From NCBI GenBank assembly GCA_963920705.1, contig OY987240.1, positions 1,866,501-1,930,500 of the forward strand: DNA of 64,000 nucleotides, written 5' to 3'. This DNA is from Odiellus spinosus (Eukaryota > Arthropoda > Arachnida > Opiliones > Phalangiidae). Positions 43,377-51,680 of this stretch are shown here, in pieces. The number at the start of each line of letters is the position of its first letter. Position 1 is the stretch's first letter. A model generated the notes under the pieces. The model had not been told where the DNA came from. It searched no databases and was given only the letters and a program-made list of their open reading frames with translations. The position numbers and the translations under genes are program-made.

Positions 43377-43994
43377 ATGATCCCATTTTATCACCCGTTC
43401 AACGCCATCATGGTGGGACCCTTCCAATCAGGGAAGACTCAGCTAGTTTTAAAATTACTCGACCACAAGTCCGTAATGTTCTCGCCATCATTTAACGAGA
43501 TTCACTGGTATTACGGTGAGTGGCAACCTTTTTTCAACACTTTGAAAGAAACAGTGACTTTCAAGCCAGGCTTACCCGACCTGACCGAATACAACGGTAG
43601 CAAGCCGTGTCTTTTAATCATCGATGACCTAATGTCCAAGAATAAGGGACAAATCGGAGCGCTATTTACGAAAGGAACCCATCACAGGAACCTAAGCGTG
43701 ATTTTCATTAGTCAAAACTTATTCCACCAATCAAAGGACTCACGCGATATATCTCTGAATGCTCACTATCTCATCTTAATGAAATCGCCCCGTGACAAAC
43801 AACAACTCGCAACAATAGCTCGTCAGATGTTCCCGGATAAATGGCGTTTTGTAGTCGACGCATATCGGGACGCTACGGGTCCGGCCTTCGGATACCTTTT
43901 ACTGGACATGAAACAACAGTGTCCTGAAAACCAACGGGTTAGAACATTGATTTTTCCGGGGGACTCGTGCGTCGTGTACGTCCCGAAGGTATAA
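43377..43994 (+). CDS. Genome-packaging ATPase (FtsK/HerA-type)
   Basis: 205 residues, intact, no intron. Walker A is GPFQSGKT (residues 14-21), Walker B is CLLIIDDL (about 78-85), and the sensor-like strand is LSVIFISQNLF. The C-terminal part (Gln/Arg-rich, then PKV) parallels the Polinton-1 protein. It is the Polinton relative of the poxvirus A32-type packaging motor and would translocate DNA into the capsid. It is the first gene of the block. The uninterrupted P-loop contrasts with the intron-split one at 19403-20148. Confidence 0.93.
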   Translation: MIPFYHPFNAIMVGPFQSGKTQLVLKLLDHKSVMFSPSFNEIHWYYGEWQPFFNTLKETVTFKPGLPDLTEYNGSKPCLLIIDDLMSKNKGQIGALFTKGTHHRNLSVIFISQNLFHQSKDSRDISLNAHYLILMKSPRDKQQLATIARQMFPDKWRFVVDAYRDATGPAFGYLLLDMKQQCPENQRVRTLIFPGDSCVVYVPKV

Positions 43995-44032
43995 AACGGG
44001 GATAGGGTGGTGAATACCGTCAAAGGTGAAGA

Positions 44033-44368
44033 ATGTCTTACGCGGTAAAGTCGCAAAGAGATTTGCTCTCTGTTCTGGCCAATTTGAGACGCGCGCAACG
44101 TAGGGTTTTATTGAAAAACGCCAAGAAATCGTTAATCGACGCTATAGCCGAGTGTGTTCATAACACCTTGTACGGCAACGTAACATTAAATAAGGCCCAA
44201 GTAAAGAAATTGGCTAGACATTCTACAAAATTAAGAAAGATTGCCAACAAGAAATTAGCTTGGAAAGTTAAACGCGACATCCTAGTCCAAGAAGGAGGAG
44301 GTTTTTTCTCACTGCTCTTTCCCATCGTTTCATCTCTGATTGGCGCCATAGCCGGAAACCAGTCTTAA
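44033..44368 (+). CDS. pX-like basic core/minor capsid protein
   Basis: 111 residues. The N-terminal and middle parts are basic helices (RRAQRRVLLKNAKKS; KLARHSTKLRKIANKKLAWK). The C-terminal 25 residues are glycine-hydrophobic (GGGFFSLLFPIVSSLIG). Composition, size and position between ATPase and MLVP match 18971-19363 of Polinton-1. Likely a DNA-condensing or membrane-active virion peptide, by analogy with adenovirus core proteins. Confidence 0.65.
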   Translation: MSYAVKSQRDLLSVLANLRRAQRRVLLKNAKKSLIDAIAECVHNTLYGNVTLNKAQVKKLARHSTKLRKIANKKLAWKVKRDILVQEGGGFFSLLFPIVSSLIGAIAGNQS

Positions 44369-44370
44369 TC

Positions 44371-45027
44371 ATGCAGTACGCCCAGAAAATGTTACTCGTC
44401 CCTAACTCGGCTCTCAAAGACGACCCCTTTCCGCACCAACAAAAACAAGTCGTAACGGCGTTAGACGGTGAAATGCACTCTATTTTGGATAGAAAGGATT
44501 TGGACGATAGTTCGAACTGGCGTTTGTACGAACAGGCGCTACAAAGGCATACTAACTTGCATAATATCGCTAAACAACCGAAACAAATATTGATAGAGGA
44601 CGTCCCCAGTAAGGGTTTGAATTTAGCTTGGCTGGACGACATTCCTCTTAGATATATATCCAGTGTTCAGAAGCTCGTTGATCAGATCGACGATATTCCC
44701 CACAAGATTAGGTGGTCAGAGACGGATGAAGTAATTGTGAATAACTCTGTAATACCGGGTTCTAACATTAGGGACATTGCCCTGGAATTTGTCAGACCGA
44801 CGTATGGTACGAAACCGCGGGGTTATTACGCTTTCACCAACTTGCTAGGTAAGTTCATGCCTCAAACAGCGTCACCGCTCCCTAAAACCCCCTTATCCAG
44901 CGTGAAAAAATTTACATCATCCCCCCTATCAAGCGTTAAAAAGAAGACTCCATCCCCCACATCCGGCGTGAAAAACCTAACTCCATCCCCCAAATGGACG
45001 CCGTACAGGACAACTCCGAGATACTAA
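44371..45027 (+). CDS. 'MLVP' virion-associated protein
   Basis: 218 residues. It begins MQYAQKMLLVP; the Met-Leu-(Leu)-Val-Pro start and the gene position match Polinton-1 18180-18974. Middle region: LYEQALQRH and IRWSETDEVIVN...GSNIRDIALEFV. The C-terminus has degenerate repeats of 13-14 residues (SSVKK-TPSP type), basic and disordered. It starts 2 bp after the pX-like stop, and its end overlaps the integrase start by 34 bp. Function unproven; a core or assembly protein is likely. Confidence 0.75.
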   Translation: MQYAQKMLLVPNSALKDDPFPHQQKQVVTALDGEMHSILDRKDLDDSSNWRLYEQALQRHTNLHNIAKQPKQILIEDVPSKGLNLAWLDDIPLRYISSVQKLVDQIDDIPHKIRWSETDEVIVNNSVIPGSNIRDIALEFVRPTYGTKPRGYYAFTNLLGKFMPQTASPLPKTPLSSVKKFTSSPLSSVKKKTPSPTSGVKNLTPSPKWTPYRTTPRY

Positions 45028-46112
45028 AAGATATTTACTTTAGACCAGACCACGAAGGTAGTTTCGGAGGTGTGGAAAAACTGTATTCAGCCTCAAAATC
45101 GCATGGAGTTACGAGACGAGAAGTTAGAGATTGGCTTAAGGGAGAAGAGGCGTACACCCTACACAAGAGGGTTTTTAAAAAGTTTAAGCGAAACAAGGTG
45201 TTGGTAGACAATATAGCTGACCAATACCAAGCCGACCTTAATGATATGCGGTCATTGTCCAAACTTAATGACGGTTACAACTACATTTTGACAGTAATCG
45301 ATTGTTTTAGTCGTAAAGCCTGGGGTGTACCCCTGAAAACTAAATCCGGTACGTCGATAGTCGAGGCGTTTAAGAAGGTATTTAGCGACAAAGTTCCATT
45401 GAAGTTACAAACTGACAAGGGGACTGAATTTAAGAACAAACATTTTCAAGCCTATTTAAAAGAAAAGGGTGTAAAATTTTTCACTAGCGAAAACGATGAT
45501 ATTAAAGCGTGTATGATCGAACGATTAAACCAAACCCTGAAGGCCCGGATGTACAGATATTTTACTAAAAACAACACCAAGAGATACATTGAGGTTTTAG
45601 ATGATCTGGTTAAGGCTTAGAATAGTTCGAAACATTCGACCATAAAAATGGCCCCCGATGAGGTTTCGGAAAAGAACGTCCTTAAAGTTCTAAATAATAT
45701 CTATGGGAAATACTTCAACGAGAAAAAACTTTGGAAAGAAGGTCAGAAAGATAAACCAAAGGGGCTGAGAGTGGGAGATTACGTTCGTGTTAGCCGAAAC
45801 AAGATGATTTTTGAAAAAGGGTATGACGAAAATTGGACCTTGGAGATTTTTAAAATTACCGGGCTAGTAGAAAGATATCCACCCGTATACAGGCTGGAAG
45901 ATTTAGCGGGAGAGCCTATTAAAGGAGTGTTCTATACTCAAGAGCTTCAGTCAGTCGACAGACCCGCGACTTACAAGATAGAGAAAGTTTTACGTAAGCG
46001 TAACAGCAAAGGACAGAAAGAGTTGTTCGTAAAGTGGTTAGGTTACCCCGAATCAATGTCCTGTTGGATTCACGCTCAAGATGCAGTCTCCCTTTTACCT
46101 AACGCTTCCTAG
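44994..46112 (+). pseudogene. Integrase with C-terminal chromodomain, one in-frame stop
   Basis: The N-terminal DNA-binding part (LYSASKSHGVTRREVRDWL) is followed by the rve core with D81 (QADLNDM), D141 (LQTDKGTEF) and E176 (CMIERLNQTLK), 34 residues between the last two by my count. A TAG at 45618-45620 interrupts the frame just before the conserved 'N-S-x-H-S-T-I' motif; the same frame is open on both sides. Then come an SH3-like region (GLRVGDYVRVSRNK) and, from about 45970, a chromodomain (YKIEKVL...KELFVKWLGYP...SCWI). Chromodomains bind methylated histone tails, typically H3K9me, and steer some retrotransposon integrases to heterochromatin. Overlaps the penton-like gene by 32 bp. Confidence 0.9.
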
Positions 46113-46952
46113 TAATGCTAGTATGAAAATTTACGCTGATAACACTACCGCCCGTTACTCTACCAAACTATCAAAAGCTATACAATTGGAGGGGAATGAT
46201 TGGGAGGTGGCCTTAGTTGAGATTATATACCCCTTATCCTTTCACAATATTAAGGAAGGCGAAGGTTACGTCCAACTAACAGTGACTGAGCCTGTTGCCG
46301 CATACGTACCATCCGTACCACCACTATCGTAAGAAATGGTGGCGCCGTAACGTATGTGGAGACTCCACCCAAGCCTGCGGTAGTAGGTCATACTTTTACT
46401 ATCCCCGGTGGTTACTACGCAAGCTTACCCGTATTAATAAAGCAGTTGTACCGGGGTCTTGAAACGTGGGATTACGGTGCTAGGTTTTCGATCATCGGTG
46501 ATCCCTTATCCGACAACATAAGCGTATTTGTCCGACATCTTTCGACCGTCGCCTTTTCCCCAGCTCTTACCAGAGTCCTAGGGTTCACGGAAGAGTTTAA
46601 GACTTTTAGTTGTCCCGATGACAAGTCGGAGTTAAGTTTCAGAAGCGACGTCCCTGCTAGATTAAACTACTTTGTACCCGATCAGCTGTTTGTCTACTCC
46701 GATATCGTGAGTAATGAGCTAGTAGGCGATACGGTCGCTCCCCTACTCCGAATCGTTAGTGTCGAGGATAGACCCCATGGCTCGGTAATCACGAAAACAT
46801 TCGATTCACCTCACTACGTTAAAGTTGCTAAACGCTATTTTGATACGTTGGAAATGGATATAAGGACAGGCTTAGGACAAGTTGCGCCATTCGAGTTCGG
46901 ACAGAGCACGTGTAAACTTCACTTTAGACCATGCCCAAACCACACGTCTTAG
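46081..46952 (+). pseudogene. Penton/vertex-like minor capsid protein, frameshifted
   Basis: The first ORF (46081-46332) has the conserved start FYLTLPSNASMKIY..N, then WEVALVEIIYPLSFHNI. The frame shifts around 46290-46330, inside a short GTACCATCCGTACCACC direct repeat, and continues from about 46310 to 46952. The second part has the single helix-plus-beta module ending VLGFTEEF, a VYSDIV motif, and the C-terminal MDIRTGLGQ...FEFG...KLHFR. It is about one third of the length of the Polinton-1 relative (11258-14127), which carries extra module copies. Proposed vertex protein. Confidence 0.6.
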
Positions 46953-47335
46953 AATCACGCACCTGTGCGTATCGTGAATACTATCTCGACCAGGCTGGCG
47001 GTGGGGTTTCTAGAGTCTTTGTAGGCACCCCTAATCAGAGAGGACATGGTATCGGTAGTATGCTCAAGGGTTTGTTCCGCTGGGCCAAGCCATTATTAAT
47101 TAGGGGGGCGAAACATTTGGGCGTCAAGGCTGCTACGACTGGCTATAAAATTCTTGGTGACGTGGCCGAAGGACAAAATGTAAAAACCGCCGCTAAACGT
47201 CGGTTTATCGAGACTATGGATGAAATTGTCAACCCCCAGGAAGGTTCGGGTGTTATAAAGAGACCCAAATTGAAACACCTGTCAGTCGTGAACAGGAAGC
47301 CGAGGAAGATACCGCGCGATATTTTCTCGTCCTGA
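46931..47335 (+). CDS. pVI/pX-like minor virion protein
   Basis: 134 residues, intact. Motifs in order: REYYLDQAGGG (about 17-27), NQRGHGIGSMLKGLFRW (about 38-54, glycine motif plus amphipathic helix), RGAKHLGVKAATTG, DVAEGQNVKTAAKRR and a basic tail with KRPKLKH and NRKPRKIPRD. The glycine-glycine motifs could be protease cleavage sites of the adenain type. The start overlaps the penton-like stop by 22 bp. The intact copy explains the broken one at 14120-14541. Confidence 0.65.
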   Translation: MPKPHVLESRTCAYREYYLDQAGGGVSRVFVGTPNQRGHGIGSMLKGLFRWAKPLLIRGAKHLGVKAATTGYKILGDVAEGQNVKTAAKRRFIETMDEIVNPQEGSGVIKRPKLKHLSVVNRKPRKIPRDIFSS

Positions 47336-47342
47336 TAAAATA

Positions 47343-48638
47343 ATGTTATCCCTTGAAGCTCTTAAGAGCGAACTCGACATTTTCGCACCAACACCCACCC
47401 AGACCAGCATCGAACATTCACAATGTACTTGGTACAAACCTTTATCTGCTCTAAATGATAGCTCAACTGTTGAATACCAAATTCCAGGCAATGGCGACTA
47501 CTATATTGATTTGGCACACACTATGCATTATACTCGTCTCAGTGTTACCAAAGACGATGGCGGTATATTGCCGGACGACGCTGTAATAGGTCTCGTAAAC
47601 AACGCCGCTCACGCGTTGTGGCGTACTTGCGAAATATATTTCGGATCAACTCTAGTGACACCCGCTGCAAACAATTACTCTTATCGCGCCTACATTGAAT
47701 CGCTCTTAAATTACGGGGCGGACGCCAAAACCTCTCATCTGATTTCCGCCGGCTGGGTCAAAGACGAGGGTGGAAAGATGGATGACCTGACCAACAACGC
47801 GGGATTTCTCATTAGAAAAAAAGCCGTTGAAAAATCTATTGACATTGAATTTTACTGTCCAGTGTTTTGCGACGTTTTTAACATTCCTGAATATCTGATG
47901 AACGGTGTTTATGTTAAAGTATCTTTCGCAAGAAACAAGGATGCATTTGTTTTAATGCTCAAGGAAACCGCTAGTCTAAAAGACTGCAAAATTAATCACA
48001 AAGGAGACGGTTTGAACGTCCGTAAAGTCAAACTTAGCCCTAAAATACTGTTAGCGCACGAAGCGGCTCTAGCCAGGAGTGCGGCCCAGTATAATTTTAC
48101 CCGTACGGAGATTAAAACGAAAACCCTGGCGGCGCTGACCCAAAGTCAGAGTTTCGACAATATATACTTGGGCGCTTTACCTACGAGGGTCATAATTGGT
48201 TTGGTCTCCAACAAAGCGTTCAAAGGTAGTTACGCCGACAACCCATTCAACTTTAAGCACTACGACTTAAACCATTTGGCCTTGTACGTTGATAACGACC
48301 AGGTTCCTTCGAAGGCCTTGTCCCCAAATTTTACTAAAAAGCTGTTTATGAGAGAGTATTATACGATCTTTTCGGGTTGCGGCATACATTACGGGGACAA
48401 CGGTAATGACATTTCACCGTTCGAGTACGCCAATGGATTTACTTTTGACGCGTTCGATTTGACTCCGGATATTTCTGCAAATAACAGTAATCATTGGAAT
48501 CCGATTAGACAAGGTCAGTTGCGTTTGGACTTGGGATTCGCCTCAGTCTTGCCTGACGCTGTTGTCTGCGTGGTCTATTCGGAGTTTCAGAGCCTGATTC
48601 AGATTGATAAAAATAGGAACGTTATTGTCGATTATTAA
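47343..48638 (+). CDS. Major capsid protein (double jelly roll, hexon-like)
   Basis: 431 residues, intact. Characteristic stretches: SIEHSQCTWYKPL near the start, NNYSYRAYIESLLNYGADAK (about 119-138), IYLGALPTRVIIGLVSN (about 277-293), NPFNFKHYDLNHLAL, MREYYTIFSG, and the C-terminal GFASVLPDAVVCVVYSEFQ. It aligns along its length with the interrupted Polinton-1 MCP. It forms the icosahedral shell in Polinton/adintovirus models. The stop overlaps the protease ATG by one base (TAATG), implying tightly coupled late genes. Confidence 0.95.
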   Translation: MLSLEALKSELDIFAPTPTQTSIEHSQCTWYKPLSALNDSSTVEYQIPGNGDYYIDLAHTMHYTRLSVTKDDGGILPDDAVIGLVNNAAHALWRTCEIYFGSTLVTPAANNYSYRAYIESLLNYGADAKTSHLISAGWVKDEGGKMDDLTNNAGFLIRKKAVEKSIDIEFYCPVFCDVFNIPEYLMNGVYVKVSFARNKDAFVLMLKETASLKDCKINHKGDGLNVRKVKLSPKILLAHEAALARSAAQYNFTRTEIKTKTLAALTQSQSFDNIYLGALPTRVIIGLVSNKAFKGSYADNPFNFKHYDLNHLALYVDNDQVPSKALSPNFTKKLFMREYYTIFSGCGIHYGDNGNDISPFEYANGFTFDAFDLTPDISANNSNHWNPIRQGQLRLDLGFASVLPDAVVCVVYSEFQSLIQIDKNRNVIVDY

Positions 48639-49099
48639 TGGCCGGAACAACCACTACTGATTTGATTTACGCTTTATCAAAAACACCTTGTTTCTCGGGT
48701 GTTTACCCGTCAGATAGACTACCCTCTAAAATAACCAAATACCCCACAGCTCTGGTTATAAACTTTGACCGACAACATGACCGTGGATCGCATTGGGTGG
48801 CTGTATTTATCGACGGTTTTCGTAAAGGCTACTACTTTGACAGCTTTGGCTTACAACCATTTATACCAGCCATCCGTAAATTTCTCCAACTGCCGGGAAT
48901 GGTCCTGGGGAAAAGACAACTTCAGAGTCTCGAAAGCGACGTTTGCGGGCCGTACAGCGCCCTTTACCTCATACATAGAAGCCATCGTAAAAGCACCAAA
49001 ACCTTCTTGAAAGGATTTTCTAAGAATCATCATCTAAATGACACGAAGATCGCCAGAAGATTCGTAAGGCATATCCTACGACTGCGTACGCACGTTTAA
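48638..49099 (+). CDS. Adenain-like cysteine protease
   Basis: 153 residues, intact. Catalytic His52 (RGSHWVAVF), Asp68 (YYFDSFG) and Cys103 (SDVCGPYSALYL) are in the order and spacing of the adenovirus maturation protease family; Gln94 or Gln96 may supply the oxyanion hole. It is expected to cleave virion precursors during maturation. Last gene of the block; an AATAAA at 49123-49128 follows the stop. Confidence 0.92.
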   Translation: MAGTTTTDLIYALSKTPCFSGVYPSDRLPSKITKYPTALVINFDRQHDRGSHWVAVFIDGFRKGYYFDSFGLQPFIPAIRKFLQLPGMVLGKRQLQSLESDVCGPYSALYLIHRSHRKSTKTFLKGFSKNHHLNDTKIARRFVRHILRLRTHV

Positions 49100-49122
49100 A
49101 AGAAGCTTTTACATTGTATTCG

Positions 49123-49128
49123 AATAAA
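49123..49128 (+). terminator. Poly(A) signal after the Polinton-2 gene block
   Basis: AATAAA 24 bp after the protease stop codon; no other gene follows on this strand before the TIR. A run of 30 A is at 49270-49299. Confidence 0.55.
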
Positions 49129-49268
49129 TTTCTTAACCCTTTAAAAGTGAATGTTTAACCATGTTTAAAATAATGTATGGTTTGTAAGAATTTTTCATTA
49201 AAATGCTTTCTATAATAATTGCGTTTTTTCATTTAAACCTACGCCTACACCTACACTTATCTCTCTTA

Positions 49269-49301
<33 letters not shown>

Positions 49302-49362
49302 CGCTGAAATTCTATGAAAACAGGTGAGTTTAAATTATGACCATTTGGTACTTTTTCGTCGG

Positions 49363-49500
49363 GAATTATTTCAAAAGTGCACTTGTTTGTGGAAATATAA
49401 CTCCCCATCAACGTAAAACCGAGTGTTTGCGAATGCCAAGACCGATAAAAAAGCGTAACTTTACATTTCCAATACCCCTTGAAATAACGTGGGATCCCCT
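49363..49500. repeat. Diverged inner inverted motif, right copy
   Basis: Partner of 43100-43227, as described there. The stretches AATTATTTCAAAAGTGCAC, CGTAAAACC and CCTTGAAATAACG have counterparts in inverted order on the left. Confidence 0.65.
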
Positions 49501-49620
49501 AACGGATTGATGTATAATTGTCAATGCAGATATGGTGAAAACATTGCCAAAGGTCGCTTTAGTCTAGATTATGTAAACACATTGTTTTGGTAATTCGTCA
49601 CGATATAATTGACGCGCCGC

Positions 49621-49750
49621 GGTTCGCGATTCGCGGTGACAGTCCACCCCCCTTCGCGCGCGCGGTTCGCGATTCGCGGTGACAGTCCACCCCCCTTCGC
49701 GCGCGCGGTTCGCGATTCGCGGTGACAGTCCACCCCCCTTCGCGCGCGCG
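49621..49750. repeat. 43-bp GC-rich minisatellite in right TIR
   Basis: GGTTCGCGATTCGCGG starts at 49621, 49664 and 49707, a 43-bp period, with CCACCCCCC and a CGCGCGCG tract in each unit. The left TIR has one copy. It is the only strongly CpG-rich DNA in the element and sits just upstream of the TIR membrane-protein ORF. Confidence 0.85.
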
Positions 49751-49813
49751 GTTAGCGTAGTGACCTCGCGATTGACTTGCAAAAGAAGCGACACTTGACT
49801 CTAAACCACCAAG

Positions 49814-50005
49814 ATGGACATACCGTCCGAATCTACAGCTCTCTCGAGAATTTTGGATAAAAAACCACAAAATCTTATCCTCCTTTTAACCCTTTTGATA
49901 GTTATCGGTGTTCTTGAATTTATGAATTTTTGGGTTCAGCACTATGACATAAAGATCGACTTGAAACCAAACACCGTTCAATCGTCAAACCATAGCCGCG
50001 TATAA
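49814..50005 (+). CDS. Small TIR-encoded membrane protein, right copy
   Basis: Same 63-residue protein as 42517-42708: one transmembrane segment at about residues 20-39. Reads inward-to-outward toward the element tip. Confidence 0.45.
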   Translation: MDIPSESTALSRILDKKPQNLILLLTLLIVIGVLEFMNFWVQHYDIKIDLKPNTVQSSNHSRV

Positions 50006-50022
50006 TCGCCTTTCACGTATAA

Positions 50023-50232
50023 TTGAACTTTTTTAGCAGAAGGAAGCGTACTAGTTTTTGTACAAGTGCAGTGTATTTTAGGGTTAAACTCCGAGGTGTA
50101 GCTATTTCTATACGATTACCCAACCTGTTTACATACGACATTTTAGACCACCTGCGAGGGGAAAAAGGTAGAGAGGACATAGAGAACGGCGTTGAGGAAC
50201 AGTACTGTCGGTCTGCTATACGGAAAAGGTGA
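50023..50232 (+). CDS. Small TIR-encoded basic protein, right copy
   Basis: 69 codons, 18 bp after the membrane-protein ORF, and equal to 42290-42499 except for one Arg/Lys difference. After the stop the frame stays open through a Lys/Arg-rich stretch across the 138-bp tandem duplication (about 50260-50535), which may be the decayed rest of the gene. Confidence 0.35.
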   Translation: MNFFSRRKRTSFCTSAVYFRVKLRGVAISIRLPNLFTYDILDHLRGEKGREDIENGVEEQYCRSAIRKR

Positions 50233-50750
50233 AATAACCTTGAAAAGTTCCAAGCCATAAAGAAAAAGGATTTAAGAAAAGGACGGGACCCTGGGCGGAG
50301 AAGCCTACGAGTAACCGCTATTTCGTTAAAACGTAGCTGGACCCCCATGCCGAAAAAGAAGGGGAGATTACAAAAGATTCGAGGTGCGGCTGATGCCAAA
50401 GAAAAAGGATTTAAGAAAAGGACGGGACCCTGGGCGGAGAAGCCTACGAGTAACCGCTATTTCGTTAAAACGTAGCTGGACCCCATGCCGAAAAAGGGGA
50501 GATTACAAAAGATTCGAGGTGCGGCTGATGCCGTGGCTATCTGACAAAGGATGGAAAATTTTTTCGAATTCGCGGTAAACAAATCAATCACTGCTGAATA
50601 AAACTCGGAACTCCCTCATTCTATTGTAAATCGTTGTAATGTAGGGCCAGGATTTTCGGTACGGGCCATACACTCGACCGTACCCCAACTGAACGAGTCG
50701 CATCGATGTTATACTTTGGAAAAAACGTGAGCTAATATTTTAAGTTAACG

Positions 50751-50789
<39 letters not shown>

Positions 50790-51229
50790 TGAGCTAATGG
50801 GGCTGTGTAATTGTAGTCGGCATGGGTAGATGTTTTTTCTATTAACTTTGTATTTGTTTTGTGTATGTTAGTTGATATTTGATATTTAATTTGGTTAAGA
50901 AACTTGCGATTTCAAATACGTGTTAATCATTTCTCGTTTAGATGAAGACAAGATTTCAGATATCGGCTACGGTCGGTAAAAGTTGGATTGTGTAAAAAAT
51001 AATGCGTATAAATTGCGAACTAAAATGAATATAAATTGTTATAATGGAACTAAAATGAATAGCGTGTAAGATATTTGTCAATAAAAATGTTTTTGTGAGA
51101 CGTAGGTGCTCTTTCTCTTTACGTTGTGTTTTTATTAGTTTAAGCCTATTTCTAAACCTATCTTTTCGAGATGCGTTTCACGCTAGAAATCCGCCCTAAA
51201 AGACCTTCTCAGTTGTGTAGGTACAAGAG

Positions 51230-51665
51230 ATTCAGTGAGGTACAGAAGGGAAGGAGAGATACGAGGGTCAGAAGGGGGAAAGCACACTGGGTCCCCCTCT
51301 GCAAGCGATTCACCGATGAACAGAAATATTAAGGGAAGGAGAGATACGATGGTCAGGAGGGGAAAGCACACTGCGTCCCCCCTTAGGACCCTGCAAGCGA
51401 TTCACCGATGAACAGAAATATTAGGGGAAGGAGAGATACGAGGGTCAGGAGGGGAAAGCACACTGCGTCCCCCTCTACAAGCGATTCACCGATGAACAGA
51501 AATATTAGGGGAAGGAGAGATGCGAGGGTCAGGAGGGGAAAGCACACTGCGTCCCCCTCTGCAAGCGATTCACCGATGAACAGAAATATTAGGGGAAGGA
51601 GAGATACGAGGGTCAGGGGGGGAAAACACACTGCGCCCCCCCTTCGGACCCCTTATCGGTGAATC
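51230..51665. repeat. Subterminal tandem array in right TIR
   Basis: Mirror of 40856-41290: units of about 86 bp with GCAAGCGATTCACCGATGAA and AGGGGAAGGAGAGATACGAGG. ORFs across it on either strand are just translations of the repeat. Confidence 0.8.
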
Positions 51666-51680
51666 GCTTGCCTTATCTCT

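Larger units (their letters stand above)
40843..51680. mobile_element. Polinton-2: compact, polymerase-less Polinton with 2-kb TIRs
   Basis: 10.8 kb, flanked by a perfect CTTGTG target duplication (40837-40842 and 51681-51686) and long TIRs that start AGAGATAAGGCAAGCG. All eight core genes are on the + strand between 43377 and 49099: ATPase, pX-like, MLVP, integrase with chromodomain, penton-like, pVI-like, MCP, protease. No DNA polymerase, dUTPase or accessory island is present, and no room remains for one. Two breaks only: a TAG in the integrase and a frameshift in the penton-like gene. The perfect target duplication and near-identical TIRs point to a younger insertion than Polinton-1. Confidence 0.93.
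49600..51680 (-). repeat. Polinton-2 right TIR (about 2.1 kb)
   Basis: Inverted copy of 40843-42835, longer mainly because its 43-bp GC-rich unit is present three times against once. It ends ...GCAAGGCA-type complement CCTTATCTCT at 51680, followed by the duplicated CTTGTG. Confidence 0.9.
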
